Assembly: GCF_003248515.1 (NCBI RefSeq)
Contig: NZ_QFOB01000003.1
Location: 124,001-188,000, forward strand
Reading direction: 5' to 3'
Length of the DNA stretch: 64,000 nucleotides
From: Sphingomonas sp.
Lineage (GTDB): Bacteria > Pseudomonadota > Alphaproteobacteria > Sphingomonadales > Sphingomonadaceae
Below the pieces are notes generated by a model. It saw nothing but the letters and a program-made list of their open reading frames with translations, ran no database searches and was not told the DNA's origin. This document shows, in pieces, positions 43,707 to 54,849 of this stretch. Within the stretch, counting starts at the first letter, position 1. Each line of letters opens with the position of its first letter. The position numbers were made by a program, and so were the translations under genes.

Positions 43707-44231
43707 ATGCGTCAGTGGATTTTCGCCGCGTTGATCGCCGCGACCGCGCCGGTGGCTTTCGCCACGCCGGCCGTCGCGCAATCGCCGGCAGCGGTGGAGC
43801 AGCGTTGGGCCGATGCCCAGCGCCGCTATCAGATCGAGACGGATCGTTATTACGCCGAGCGCGATCTTTATTATGCGTCGCGTCGCGGCGGCTATCGTCA
43901 GGCTCCGCCGCCTCCGGGCGCCTATGGCGCGGGTTATGACGATGATCGCTATGATCCGAACTTCGATCCGGCCCGCCACTATCGCCCCGGCGATCGCGAG
44001 CAGGTGCTGAGTTCCGACGACCGCGTCTATGCCGGCAATGACGGCCGCTATTACTGCAAGCGTTCGGACGGCACGACCGGCCTGATCGTGGGCGGCGCGG
44101 CCGGCGGCGTGCTGGGCAACGTGATCGACGGCGGCCATTCGCGCACCGCGGGCACGCTCATCGGCGCCGCGATCGGCGCGCTGGCCGGCAAGGCCGTCGA
44201 CCAGAACCAGCAGCAGATCAAGTGCCGCTGA
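43707..44231 (+). CDS. Exported glycine-zipper 2TM protein, paralogue B
   Basis: 174 aa; signal peptide MRQWIFAALIAATAPVAFATPAVAQ. A helical EQRWADAQRRYQIETDRYYAERDLYYASRR segment (about 31-60), a Pro/Tyr-rich stretch, then YYCKRSDGTTGLIVGGAAGGVLGN (about 117-140) and a C-terminal IKCR. The last 70 residues align with paralogue A, including both Cys. GGAGA lies upstream of the ATG, 95 bp after paralogue A's stop. A terminator hairpin follows. Confidence 0.85.
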   Translation: MRQWIFAALIAATAPVAFATPAVAQSPAAVEQRWADAQRRYQIETDRYYAERDLYYASRRGGYRQAPPPPGAYGAGYDDDRYDPNFDPARHYRPGDREQVLSSDDRVYAGNDGRYYCKRSDGTTGLIVGGAAGGVLGNVIDGGHSRTAGTLIGAAIGALAGKAVDQNQQQIKCR

Positions 44232-44258
44232 AGCGCTGACGATCGAAGCGAAAAGAGG

Positions 44259-44293
44259 AAGGCCCATCGCCCGGAAGGACGGTGGGCCTTTTT
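44259..44293 (+). terminator. Rho-independent terminator after the glycine-zipper pair
   Basis: AAGGCCCATCG pairs with CGGTGGGCCTT (one G.T) around a short CCCGGAAGGA-type loop, followed by TTTTT. It ends the two-gene glycine-zipper transcript. Confidence 0.8.
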
Positions 44294-44345
44294 CCATGCC
44301 GGCCGATGCGCGGCATCGTGCGCGCCCACGTTCGTGAGAGCGCCG

Positions 44346-44774
44346 CTAGGCGACCGGCCTCAGCTTCGCGCCGATGATGTGCCAGCTCCTCTGCGCGGCG
44401 GTGGCGCCATCCACATCATTCACCCGGCGCAGCGTGAAGCTGCCCGCATAATGCTGGCGGCGGCCATCCCGCAGCGCCGCATCCACCCTCACCCGGACCT
44501 CGCAATAGACGCTGCCAGCGGCACCTTCCGCCACAAAGGGCGGCAGCGGCGTGACGCGCACATGCGCCGTATCGGCATAGCCGGCGCGAAGCTGCGCGAG
44601 CGTGGAGCGCCCGTGCCAGAGCCGCCAGGCGGCACGATAATCACGCGCCTCGACCGCCGCATAATAATGCCGCACCACGGCGGTCGCCGCCTCCGGCGAG
44701 GCTTCGGCAGGCGGCGTGGCGGATGCGGGCCATGGCGCAAGGGCCGCCAGGGCGGCGGCGAACGGCGCGATCAT
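44346..44774 (-). CDS. Exported NTF2-like-fold protein, unknown function (142 aa)
   Basis: Signal peptide MIAPFAAALAALAPWPASA. A domain with AVVRHYYAAVEARDYRAAWRLWHG (about 30-53), AGYADTAHVRVTPLPP, GSVYCEVRVRVDAALRDGRRQHYAGSFTLRRVND (about 85-120) and SWHIIGAKLRP resembles the NTF2/SnoaL cone fold, where the first helix pair and final strands are the usual landmarks. It starts 5 bp after the stop of the gene upstream. The role is unknown. Confidence 0.75.
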   Translation of the reverse strand: MIAPFAAALAALAPWPASATPPAEASPEAATAVVRHYYAAVEARDYRAAWRLWHGRSTLAQLRAGYADTAHVRVTPLPPFVAEGAAGSVYCEVRVRVDAALRDGRRQHYAGSFTLRRVNDVDGATAAQRSWHIIGAKLRPVA

Positions 44775-44779
44775 GCGGA

Positions 44780-45043
44780 TCAGGCCGCCAGCGCGGCGAT
44801 CCGCGCCGGGGCGCCCTTGCCCGGCTCGTCGAGCGAAGGGCGGCCGCGCCCCATCGACCAATTGCCCTGCATCCGCACCTTGGGATTGGGCGCGCACCAG
44901 ATCTCCCCGCTTTCATCGAGCACGACCACCCACAGCAGATCGAATTCCTGCCCGTAATCGATCACGGCGACGGCATAGCCATCGCCTTTTCCGACGACGG
45001 TCATCGGCAGGGGCGGTTCAAGCTGGGTGAAGGTGGAGGACAT
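44780..45043 (-). CDS. Small soluble protein, unknown function (87 aa)
   Basis: MSSTFTQLEPPLPMTVVGKG, then GYAVAVIDYGQEFDLLWVVVLDESGEIWCAPNPKVRMQGNWSMGRG. The alternating strands look like a small beta-barrel or beta-sheet protein. GAGG sits 8 nt before the ATG at 45043, better than the ATG two codons earlier. It is probably cotranscribed with the next gene. The C-terminus is Gly/Pro/Arg-rich. No family name recalled. Confidence 0.65.
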   Translation of the reverse strand: MSSTFTQLEPPLPMTVVGKGDGYAVAVIDYGQEFDLLWVVVLDESGEIWCAPNPKVRMQGNWSMGRGRPSLDEPGKGAPARIAALAA

Positions 45044-45125
45044 GGGCATCGCCTCGGAAAGGATCGATGCGAAAACCCGCCCGGATCGCCCCGGTTCCCC
45101 CACAGGCTTTTGAAAAGGCGCGACT

Positions 45126-45665
45126 TCAGGCCGCTCGCCAATCTTCGATCCGCACCGCATAGTCTGCGGCCGCCGCCGCGCGCTGCGCCTCGTCCAGCCG
45201 GTTGGCGCGATAGACGAGGAAGGGATCGCTCCACGCGAGCGCGCAGCGATGCGCGGTGGAATGGAGCGGCTTCAGCAGATCCGCGAGCGGAAAGAGGTTC
45301 ACGCCCTCCGGGCTGTAAGCCTCCGGCGTGTTGCCGGCGGTGGCCGCCACAAGCAGCGGCATGCCCTTGATCCGCGCACCCTCCTCCTCCGGCTTGATAT
45401 AGAACATGCGCGTCAGCACGCTGTTCTGCCATGCGAGCAGAAGCGGCGGCGGCAGATACCAGTGGATCGGAAATTGCAGGATGAGCCGGTCGGCCGCCAG
45501 CAATCGCGCCACTTCCACCCCGACATCCAGCGTCCGGATATCGGGATAGAGCGCGGCCATGTTGACGAGCGTGACGCCATCGAGCGCGGCCGCCGCATCG
45601 GCCAGCGCGCGCCCGGTGCGCGACTTTTCATGCTCGGGATGGAACCAGAGGAGGAGCGTGCTCAT
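45126..45665 (-). CDS. NAD(P)H-dependent oxidoreductase, flavodoxin-like fold (KefF/MdaB type)
   Basis: 179 aa FMN/FAD-binding quinone-reductase-type protein. Features: LLLWFHPEHEKSRTGRALADAA (flavin phosphate loop, about 3-24), YPDIRTLDVGVEVARLLAADRLILQFPIHWYLPPPLLLAWQNSVLTRMF (about 40-88, with the conserved FPxxW.-PP-L..W) and PLLVAATAGNTPEAYSPEG (about 100-118). Family members reduce quinones or act as KefC/KefB ancillary proteins; a Kef transporter is not nearby. The start at 45665 is fixed by MSTLLLWF. It follows the fumarase stop by 13 bp. Confidence 0.86.
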   Translation of the reverse strand: MSTLLLWFHPEHEKSRTGRALADAAAALDGVTLVNMAALYPDIRTLDVGVEVARLLAADRLILQFPIHWYLPPPLLLAWQNSVLTRMFYIKPEEEGARIKGMPLLVAATAGNTPEAYSPEGVNLFPLADLLKPLHSTAHRCALAWSDPFLVYRANRLDEAQRAAAAADYAVRIEDWRAA

Positions 45666-45678
45666 GCGCCCCGCCCCC

Positions 45679-47202
45679 TCACGCCGTTTCCAGCAGGCGC
45701 TCCTTGGCGATCTTCTCCCGCCAGACGAGTGGCCCCGTGGTGTGGACGCTGGTGCCCGTCGCATCCACCGCGACGGTGACCGGCATGTCCTTCACCTCGA
45801 ATTCGTAGATCGCCTCCATGCCGAGATCCTCGAAGCCGACGACCCTGGCGCCCTTGATCGCGCGGGCGACGAGATAGGCGGCGCCGCCCACGGCCATCAG
45901 ATAGGCCGACTTCGCCTCCTTGATCGCCTCGATCGCTGCGGGGCCGCGCTCCGCCTTGCCGACCATCGCCAGCAGGCCCTGATCGAGCATCATCTTCGTG
46001 AACTTGTCCATGCGGGTCGCGGTGGTGGGGCCGGCGGGGCCGACCACCTCATCCCGCACCGGATCGACCGGGCCGACATAATAGATCACGCGGCCGGCAA
46101 ATTCGACGGGGAGTTCCTCGCCCTTCACCAGCATATCCTGGATGCGCTTGTGCGCGGCATCGCGGCCCGTGAGCATCTTGCCGTTGAGCAGCAGGCGATC
46201 GCCCGGCTTCCACGAGGCGACCACCTCGGGCGTGAGCGTATCGAGATCGACGCGGATCGATTCCTTCGACGGCGCCCATTCCACCTTCGGCCATTCATTG
46301 AGATCCGGCACCGGCATATAGGCCGGCCCTTCGCCCTTCAGCGTGAAATGCGCGTGGCGGGTGGCGGCGCAGTTCGGGATCATCGCCACGGGCTTGCCCG
46401 CCGCATGGCAGGGCGCGTCCATGATCTTCACGTCGAGGATGGTGGAAAGCCCGCCCAGCCCCTGCGCCCCGATGCCGAGCGCGTTGACCTTGTCGAATAT
46501 CTCGATGCGCATCCGCTCGATATCGGTCTGGGCGCCGCGCTGCTTGAGCTGACCCATGTCGATCGGATCCATCAGCGCCTTCTTGGCGAGCAGCACGCAA
46601 TGCTCCGCCGTGCCGCCGATGCCGATGCCGAGCATGCCGGGCGGGCACCAGCCCGCGCCCATCTGGGGCAACATTTCCAGCACCCAATCGACGATCGAAT
46701 CCGAGGGATTCATCATCTTGAACTTGGACTTGTTCTCCGAGCCGCCGCCCTTGGCCGCGACATCCACCGTCACCTTGTTGCCCGGCACCATTTCGACATG
46801 GAGGACGGAGGGCGTATTGTCCTTCGTGTTGCGGCGCGTGAAGGCGGGATCGGCCAGTACCGAGGCGCGCAGCCGGTTTTCAGGGTGGAGATAGGCGCAG
46901 CGCACGCCTTCATCGACGACCTCCTGCAACGAGCGGCCGCCGGCATCCATGCGGCACTCCATGCCCCATTTCACGAAGACGTTGACGATGCCCGTATCCT
47001 GGCAGATCGGGCGATGCCCCTCCGCGCACATGCGGCTGTTCGTCAGGATCTGCGCGATCGCATCCTTGGCGGCCGGCCCCTGCTCCGCCTCATACGCCTC
47101 TCCTAGCGCCCGGATATAATCCATGGGGTGATAGTAAGAGATGTACTGGAGCGCATCGGCGACGCTCTCGATCAGGTCTTCTGGGCGGATGGTGACGGTC
47201 AT
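45679..47202 (-). CDS. fumA: Class I fumarate hydratase ([4Fe-4S])
   Basis: TCA-cycle hydration of fumarate to malate, oxygen-sensitive 4Fe-4S enzyme; 507 aa. The N-terminal half has HRPICQDTGIVNVFVKWG (about 63-80, first cluster Cys), AGWCPPGMLGIGIGGTAEH (about 180-200, second Cys) and VAMIPNCAATRHAHF (about 275-290, third Cys). The C-terminal half (LNGKMLTGRDAAHKRI, GPAGPTTATRMDKFT) matches the fumarase beta domain fused in one chain. It is transcribed ahead of the oxidoreductase gene. Confidence 0.94.
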   Translation of the reverse strand: MTVTIRPEDLIESVADALQYISYYHPMDYIRALGEAYEAEQGPAAKDAIAQILTNSRMCAEGHRPICQDTGIVNVFVKWGMECRMDAGGRSLQEVVDEGVRCAYLHPENRLRASVLADPAFTRRNTKDNTPSVLHVEMVPGNKVTVDVAAKGGGSENKSKFKMMNPSDSIVDWVLEMLPQMGAGWCPPGMLGIGIGGTAEHCVLLAKKALMDPIDMGQLKQRGAQTDIERMRIEIFDKVNALGIGAQGLGGLSTILDVKIMDAPCHAAGKPVAMIPNCAATRHAHFTLKGEGPAYMPVPDLNEWPKVEWAPSKESIRVDLDTLTPEVVASWKPGDRLLLNGKMLTGRDAAHKRIQDMLVKGEELPVEFAGRVIYYVGPVDPVRDEVVGPAGPTTATRMDKFTKMMLDQGLLAMVGKAERGPAAIEAIKEAKSAYLMAVGGAAYLVARAIKGARVVGFEDLGMEAIYEFEVKDMPVTVAVDATGTSVHTTGPLVWREKIAKERLLETA

Positions 47203-47290
47203 GAGACTTCCCCGGATGCGCTTTTGAAAAATCGCTTAGCGGCTTTCTCGCGATTGCGAAATGATCTGGCCGGCCGGCCCGGCGGCCCGA

Positions 47291-48151
47291 TCAGGCAGCC
47301 TCCGGCCCTTCCCCGAACAGGCGCAAGCCGGAGACCTCCTCGGCCGTGAGATCGATGCCGAACATCAGGCTCAGCCGCATGCGCAGCACGCGCGGATCGG
47401 TGATCTCGCCCTCGTTCGACTGATCCTTGCTGTGGCGCCGATAGGCGAGGCCGTTCAGCGTGGCGAAGCCATGCGGCAGCGGGATGCTGATGATCGGCGC
47501 CACCAGGAAGCGGCTCTGGGGTGATTTGTTGACCCAGAAATTGCCCAGTTCCAGATCCGACGGGAAGGCCGTTTCCAGCGTGAAGCTGAACTGATTCTGC
47601 CAGCCTTCGCCCGGGCTGCGCCCATCCGTGCCGCCGGCATGGCCCTCCCGGCTCAGCATCCAGCCGAATTCGGGATCGCGGGCGAGGCGGAAGCGCGCGC
47701 CATCGGGTGCATCGGCTTCCTCCCCGTCCGCCAGCGGCATGGGCAGGGCATAGCTGCCACCGAAGCCCGCATCGGCGATCCAGTCCTGCCCGTCGATCGT
47801 GACGAGCGCGAGCGTATGCGTGAGCGGCGGCACGGCCTTCGGCTGCCCCAGCCAGACGCGCGCGAGCAGCGGCCGCGCCTGAAAGCCGAGTGCCTCCAGC
47901 GCATCCAGGAACAATTGGCCATGTTCGAAGCAATAGCCGCCGCGCCGCTGGCTCACGAGCTTGGCGAAGACGCTGGTCGAATCGATGCGGATGTCACGGC
48001 CGAGCAGGACATCGAAATTTTCGAACGGGATCGTCAGGCGATGCGCGCGCTGGACGGCGGCGAGCCCCTCCGCATCGGCGGCGGGCCTTTCCTTGAGACC
48101 GATGCGGGCGAGATAGGAATCGAGGGCGAAGGGGAGCTTGAGCAAATCCAT
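47291..48151 (-). CDS. nat: Arylamine N-acetyltransferase
   Basis: Transfers acetyl groups from acetyl-CoA to aromatic amines and hydrazines; cytosolic, 286 aa. The catalytic triad is visible: Cys in QRRGGYCFEHGQLF (about 69-82), His in PLTHTLALV (about 110) and Asp in WIADAGFGGSYALPMPL (about 125-140). TIPFENFDVLLGRDIRID is a family hallmark. The start MDLLKLPFALDSYLARI at 48151 gives the normal length. It is transcribed alone after the 2OG oxygenase gene. Confidence 0.93.
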   Translation of the reverse strand: MDLLKLPFALDSYLARIGLKERPAADAEGLAAVQRAHRLTIPFENFDVLLGRDIRIDSTSVFAKLVSQRRGGYCFEHGQLFLDALEALGFQARPLLARVWLGQPKAVPPLTHTLALVTIDGQDWIADAGFGGSYALPMPLADGEEADAPDGARFRLARDPEFGWMLSREGHAGGTDGRSPGEGWQNQFSFTLETAFPSDLELGNFWVNKSPQSRFLVAPIISIPLPHGFATLNGLAYRRHSKDQSNEGEITDPRVLRMRLSLMFGIDLTAEEVSGLRLFGEGPEAA

Positions 48152-48224
48152 GCCGGGCCTATCGCGCCGCGCGGCGGAGCGGGCAAGGCTTGTAGCGGCC
48201 TGCGCGGCTCCGTCGATCCGGATC

Positions 48225-49058
48225 CTAGCGCAGCGGCTTCCTTGCATAACGCTGGAGCCGCGCCGGCACCCAATCGTCGACGAAGTGGGCGTAGCGGACG
48301 CGCCAGTCCGTCTTGTCGGTGCTGGCGGGCCGCGTCTGGAAGGTGGTCGTGCGGGTGGGCACCTTCTTCGCGTCGGTCGGGAAGGCCGTGTAATAATAGG
48401 TCGCAATCGACCGGCGCGACCGATCCGGCGGGCAGGTGAGCGGCTCGGGCTGGCCATGGAAGCTCTGGAGCGTCGTGCTGAACACCACGGCGCGCGACAG
48501 CACCGGCAGGACGGACGTCGCCGCCTTGCGCATCTTCTTGTCCCACAACTCCAGATGGCCGCCGTAGGATTCCTCCCAATCCTCGTTCAGATAGACGAGC
48601 AGGTTGAGCCGGCGCTCCACCTTCATCTCGCTATGCACATTGAAATCGGCATGCACGCTGAGATGGCCGCCCTTCAGCGTCTCGTGCAGGCCGCCGCCCG
48701 AATAATAAGGATCGGAAATCAGATCGGGTATGCCGGTCATTTCCGAAAGAAAGGCGAGGAAGGGCTCGCCATTCAGCTCGGCCAGCAGATTGCGGATCAG
48801 GCCGCTCCCGATCGTGTTCGGATTGAACTGATATTTGAAGCGTTCCTGCGCGCGATCGAAATAGTCCCGCCCATCGCGCGAGGGAAATTCGGCCAGCACG
48901 CGGCGCAGCACATCGGCATCGAGGAAATCATCCATCACGATGTGCGGAAACGGATGCGCCGACTGATATTGCTCCGCGCGCAGCTTGCCCTCGCGCACGC
49001 ACTGGTCGCGATCAAAGTGAAGATAACCGCCGGTATCTTGAAGATCGAGGATCGCCAT
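48225..49058 (-). CDS. 2OG-Fe(II) oxygenase
   Basis: 277 aa double-stranded beta-helix oxygenase using Fe(II) and 2-oxoglutarate. The metal triad is H-x-D in GGHLSVHADFNVHSEMK (about 132-140) plus a distal His in LQSFHGQPEPLTCPP (about 199-213). The 2OG-binding Arg is in RRSIATYYYT (about 217). NLLVYLNEDWEESYGGHLELWD is typical of prolyl-hydroxylase-like (P4Hc) members. The substrate is unknown; small-molecule or peptide hydroxylation is possible. The initiating Met at 49058 is close to the first strands. Confidence 0.87.
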   Translation of the reverse strand: MAILDLQDTGGYLHFDRDQCVREGKLRAEQYQSAHPFPHIVMDDFLDADVLRRVLAEFPSRDGRDYFDRAQERFKYQFNPNTIGSGLIRNLLAELNGEPFLAFLSEMTGIPDLISDPYYSGGGLHETLKGGHLSVHADFNVHSEMKVERRLNLLVYLNEDWEESYGGHLELWDKKMRKAATSVLPVLSRAVVFSTTLQSFHGQPEPLTCPPDRSRRSIATYYYTAFPTDAKKVPTRTTTFQTRPASTDKTDWRVRYAHFVDDWVPARLQRYARKPLR

Positions 49059-49204
49059 GCTGCCCGCTCAATTCCTATTTCACGCCCGAACTATCGAGGA
49101 AGGGCCTATATCGTAAAGTCCTGACGACAGATTGATGCAGCGCAAGGTCCCGCATTTTTTCACAGCGCCGGCCGCCGATTGCCGCCGCCGCCTTTGCACC
49201 CCAT

Positions 49205-51412
<2,208 letters not shown>

Positions 51413-51430
51413 GCCACGGGCGGGCCCATC

Positions 51431-52762
51431 TCAGCCGAACAGATCGGACAACAGCCACAGATTGGCGGCCGAGATCACGGCGAAGATCAGCCAGGCGCCC
51501 CCGCGCGCGACCGCACCCGCCGCAAGACTGCCCATGATCGCACGATCCCCCGCCGTGCGGATCAGCGGCCAGATGGCGAAGGGGAGCTGGAGCGACAGGA
51601 CGATCTGGCTGAGCACCAGCATCGGCCCGACCCCATCATCACCCCAGACGATCACGCCGGCCATGGCGGGGACGATGGCGATCAGCCGGGTGATGATCCG
51701 CCGCTGCCAGCAGGGTATCTTGAGCTTCAGGAAGCCTTCCAGCACCACCTGCCCCGCGATCGTGCCGGTGAAGGTGCTGCTCTGCCCCGAGGCGAGCAGG
51801 GCGATGCCGAAGAAGAGCGCGGCGGCCTTCGCTCCGGTGATCGGGGAAAGCAGGCGATAGGCATCGTCGATGCCGGTGACCGAAACATGGCCGGTCGCGT
51901 GGAAGGCGCCGGCCGCGAGCGTGAGGATCGCGCCGTTCACGAGCATCGCGAGCAAAAGGGACATGGCGCTATCGATATTCGCGATGCGGATCGCGGATCG
52001 CCTGCCCGCCTCCCCGCCGGACACGCGCCGCGTCTGCACGATGCTGGAATGGAGATAGAGATTGTGCGGCATCACCGTGGCGCCGACGATGCCCACCGCG
52101 ATCGCCAGCGCACCCGGCTGGGCGAGCCTGCCGGCATCCGGCCATAGACCGTGCCAGAGCGCGGCCGGATCGGGGGGCACGATCAGCAATTCGAGCAGGA
52201 AGCAGAGCGCGATCGTAGCGACGAGCGCGGCGACGATGGCTTCCACCTGCCGGAAGCCGCGCCCCTTGAGCCCGATTACGAGCAGCATATCGCAGGCCGT
52301 GAGCAGGATGCCCGCCCATAGCGGCAGGCCCAGCAGCAGCTTGATCGCGAGCGCGCCGCCCAGCACCTCCGCCACATCCGTCGCGACGATCGCGATTTCG
52401 GCGAGCGCCCACAGGCCGATCGCGACCGGACGGCCATAACGGCGGCGACAGGCCTGCGCGAGATCCAGCCCCGATGCCAGGCCCAGCCGCAGCGCCAGCG
52501 ACTGGAGCAGGATCGCCGCAAGCGAGGCCGCGACGACGACGAACAGGAGATCGAAGCCATAGCCAGATCCGGCCGCGATATCCGTGGCCCAGTTGCCGGG
52601 ATCCATATAGCCGACCGCGACGAGCAGACCCGGCCCCGCGAAGCGGGCCATTCGCGCGGAAAGCGGGGCTCCGGGCGGGACGACGATCTGCCCTTCCACC
52701 TCGGAAGGGCAGAAGGGCGCCGTGGCGGTGGTTGGCAGGCGAAGCCGGGCGGCGAGCGACAT
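51431..52762 (-). CDS. mntH: Nramp-family divalent metal transporter
   Basis: Proton-coupled Mn(II)/Fe(II) importer; inner membrane, 443 aa with about 11 helices. The metal-site motif GYMDPGNWATDIAAGSGYG is in helix 1 (about 52-70), and TVMPHNLYLHSSIVQTR carries the other binding residues in helix 6 (about 228-245). LASGQSSTFTGTIAGQ is also conserved. The start at 52762 lies before a 35-aa N-terminal tail, longer than average; an internal start is possible. No MntR-type box is evident in its upstream DNA. Confidence 0.92.
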   Translation of the reverse strand: MSLAARLRLPTTATAPFCPSEVEGQIVVPPGAPLSARMARFAGPGLLVAVGYMDPGNWATDIAAGSGYGFDLLFVVVAASLAAILLQSLALRLGLASGLDLAQACRRRYGRPVAIGLWALAEIAIVATDVAEVLGGALAIKLLLGLPLWAGILLTACDMLLVIGLKGRGFRQVEAIVAALVATIALCFLLELLIVPPDPAALWHGLWPDAGRLAQPGALAIAVGIVGATVMPHNLYLHSSIVQTRRVSGGEAGRRSAIRIANIDSAMSLLLAMLVNGAILTLAAGAFHATGHVSVTGIDDAYRLLSPITGAKAAALFFGIALLASGQSSTFTGTIAGQVVLEGFLKLKIPCWQRRIITRLIAIVPAMAGVIVWGDDGVGPMLVLSQIVLSLQLPFAIWPLIRTAGDRAIMGSLAAGAVARGGAWLIFAVISAANLWLLSDLFG

Positions 52763-52831
52763 GATCCTGCTTAACCCGCGCCGGATCCGATTTGAATCGC
52801 CCCGTGCGCGCCAGACGTCAGCGGTCAGCGG

Positions 52832-53506
52832 TCAGCCCAGCACGCCTTCATGCAGGCGCACCAAGCGATCCATCTGCGCGGCCAGCCGCTCATTATGCGT
52901 GGCGATCAGGGCTGCCGCCCCCTCCCCCCGCACCAGACGCACGAATTCGGCCAGCACGCGATCGGCCGTGGCCTCGTCGAGATTGCCGGTCGGCTCGTCC
53001 GCCAGCACAAGCAGGGGGCGGTTGGCGAGCGCGCGGGCCACGGCCACGCGCTGCTGCTCTCCTCCCGAAAGCGCCGAGGGGCGATGATCCAGCCGTTCGG
53101 ACAGGCCTAGCGTCGAGAGTAGATCGTTGGCGCGCACCTGCGCATCGGCCGGCTTCGTGCCATGGACGAGCTGGGGCAGCACGACATTCTCGGTCGCGGT
53201 GAAATCGGGCAACAGATGGTGGAACTGATAGACGAAGCCCAGTGTTTCGCGGCGCAGCTTCGTGCGGCCGCGATCGTCGAGCGCGGCGGCTTCCGTGCCG
53301 CCGATGCGGATCGACCCCTCGAAGCCGCCCTCCAGCAGGCCCACCGCCTGGAGCAGGGTGGACTTGCCGGAGCCGGACGGGCCAAGCAGCGCGACGATCT
53401 CCCCCGCCTGCACGGACAGATCGACGCCGCGCAGCACGTGGATCGTCTTGCCGCCCTGCGTGAAGGATCGCGCGAGGCCGGTCGTGCCCAGCACTTCCCT
53501 ATTCAT
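52832..53506 (-). CDS. lolD: Lipoprotein-releasing ABC transporter ATPase LolD
   Basis: ATPase of LolCDE, which releases outer-membrane lipoproteins to LolA; 224 aa. Walker A ALLGPSGSGKSTLLQAV (about 43-59), signature SALSGGEQQRVAVARAL (about 142-158), Walker B LLVLADEPTGNLD (about 164-176). LRGVDLSVQAGEIVALLG is typical for the family. The ATG at 53506 overlaps the 3' end of the LolC/E gene by 8 bp, so the pair is coupled. Confidence 0.93.
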   Translation of the reverse strand: MNREVLGTTGLARSFTQGGKTIHVLRGVDLSVQAGEIVALLGPSGSGKSTLLQAVGLLEGGFEGSIRIGGTEAAALDDRGRTKLRRETLGFVYQFHHLLPDFTATENVVLPQLVHGTKPADAQVRANDLLSTLGLSERLDHRPSALSGGEQQRVAVARALANRPLLVLADEPTGNLDEATADRVLAEFVRLVRGEGAAALIATHNERLAAQMDRLVRLHEGVLG

Positions 53507-54746
53507 AGCGCAGCACCTGCACCGGATCGGTGCGCGCGGCACGGAGCGCCGGATAGAGGGTGAACAGCAACGACATCACCATCGTGAGCGCCACCACCGC
53601 CAGCACCTCGAACGGATCGGTGCGCGAGGGCAGCTCGGTCAGGAAGCGGATCGAGGGATCCCAGAGATTCTGACCCGTGATGAGCTGGACGAGGTTCACC
53701 ACCGCCTGCCGGTAATAAAGGAAGATCGCCGCCAGGATGAGGCCGCCGATCGTGCCGAGAGCCCCGATCGTGAGGCCCACGGTGACGAAGATCTTCACCA
53801 TCGAGCCGCGATCCGCCCCCACCGTGCGCAGGATCGCGATATCGCGCGTCTTGGCGCGCACCAGCATGATGAGCGAGGAAAGGATGTTGAAGGCGGCGAC
53901 GACGATGATGATCGAGAGGACGATGAACATCGTCACCCGCTCCACCTGAAGTGCCTCGAACAGGCTGGCATTCATCTGGCGCCAGTCGCGTATTTCGGCC
54001 ACGCCCTTCGCGGCGGCGGCGACGGGCTTCAATATCTGCTCGACGCGATCGGCATCCACCGTCTGCACCTCGACCATGCCCACCGCATCGCCCATCATGA
54101 GCAATGTCTGCGCATCGCCGATCGGCATGACGACGAAGGCATTGTCATAATCGTATATGCCGACCTCGAAGACGGCGGCCACGCGATAGGAAACGATGCG
54201 CGGCACCGTGCCAAACGGCGTCGTCTGCCCCGCCGGGCTGATGAGGCTCACGTCTCCTCCGATGCCGACACCCAGCTGTTCGGCCAGCCGCGCACCGATC
54301 GCGATATTGCCCGCGCCCGGCGCCACCATCTTGATGTCCCCGGCGACGACCTTGCCGCCGATCTGCGGGCCCTGAATATCCGCCTCGCGCATACCGCGCA
54401 CCAGCACGCCTTCCACCCGGCCGGCGGCGCTGGCCATCAGGGGCTGCTCGATCAGGGGCACGGCGGAGGTGACGCCCGGCGTCTTCTGCGCGACATCCAC
54501 GATGCGGCGCCAATCGGGCAGCTTGCCATCATAGCCCTGGATCACGGCATGGCCGTTGAGCGCGGTCGTCTTGTCGAACAGTTCCGCGCGGAAGCCGTTC
54601 ATCACGCTCATCACGACGACGAGCGCCGCCACGCCCAGCATCACGCCGGTCAGGGCGAAGCCGACGACGACGGCGATGATCCCCTCACCCTTGCCGGGCC
54701 AGAGATAGCGGCGCGCGATCAGCCGCTCGTAGGAATTCAGGAACAT
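53499..54746 (-). CDS. lolC: Lipoprotein-releasing ABC transporter permease LolC/LolE
   Basis: 415 aa permease with an N-terminal helix (about 24-46, GIIAVVVGFALTGVMLGVAALVVVMSVMNGF), a large periplasmic domain (about 47-275), then three helices (about 275-400) ending RAARTDPVQVLRYE, the MacB/FtsX family ending. Only one permease gene is present beside lolD, as in alphaproteobacteria where a single LolF-like subunit (LolC/E merged) works as homodimer. The start MFLNSYERLIARRYLW is the usual beginning. It overlaps lolD. A REP-like inverted repeat lies 24 bp upstream. Confidence 0.9.
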   Translation of the reverse strand: MFLNSYERLIARRYLWPGKGEGIIAVVVGFALTGVMLGVAALVVVMSVMNGFRAELFDKTTALNGHAVIQGYDGKLPDWRRIVDVAQKTPGVTSAVPLIEQPLMASAAGRVEGVLVRGMREADIQGPQIGGKVVAGDIKMVAPGAGNIAIGARLAEQLGVGIGGDVSLISPAGQTTPFGTVPRIVSYRVAAVFEVGIYDYDNAFVVMPIGDAQTLLMMGDAVGMVEVQTVDADRVEQILKPVAAAAKGVAEIRDWRQMNASLFEALQVERVTMFIVLSIIIVVAAFNILSSLIMLVRAKTRDIAILRTVGADRGSMVKIFVTVGLTIGALGTIGGLILAAIFLYYRQAVVNLVQLITGQNLWDPSIRFLTELPSRTDPFEVLAVVALTMVMSLLFTLYPALRAARTDPVQVLRYE

Positions 54747-54769
54747 GGGTGCGCCCCGATCGCATATCC

Positions 54770-54834
54770 CCGCGAAGCCGGGAATCCGGGGCTTCGGGCA
54801 AAGCGCCCATGGCCCCGGATTCCGGCTTTCGCCG
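54770..54834. repeat. REP-like inverted repeat between proS and lolC
   Basis: GAAGCCGGGAATCCGGGGC and GCCCCGGATTCCGGCTTTC are near-perfect inverted copies with a 19-nt loop (left arm 54774-54792, right 54812-54830). They contain the CCGGAAT-type core common in REP elements of sphingomonads. The element is intergenic and both neighbours run on the minus strand. Confidence 0.65.
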
Positions 54835-54849
54835 GAATATGACACTGGT

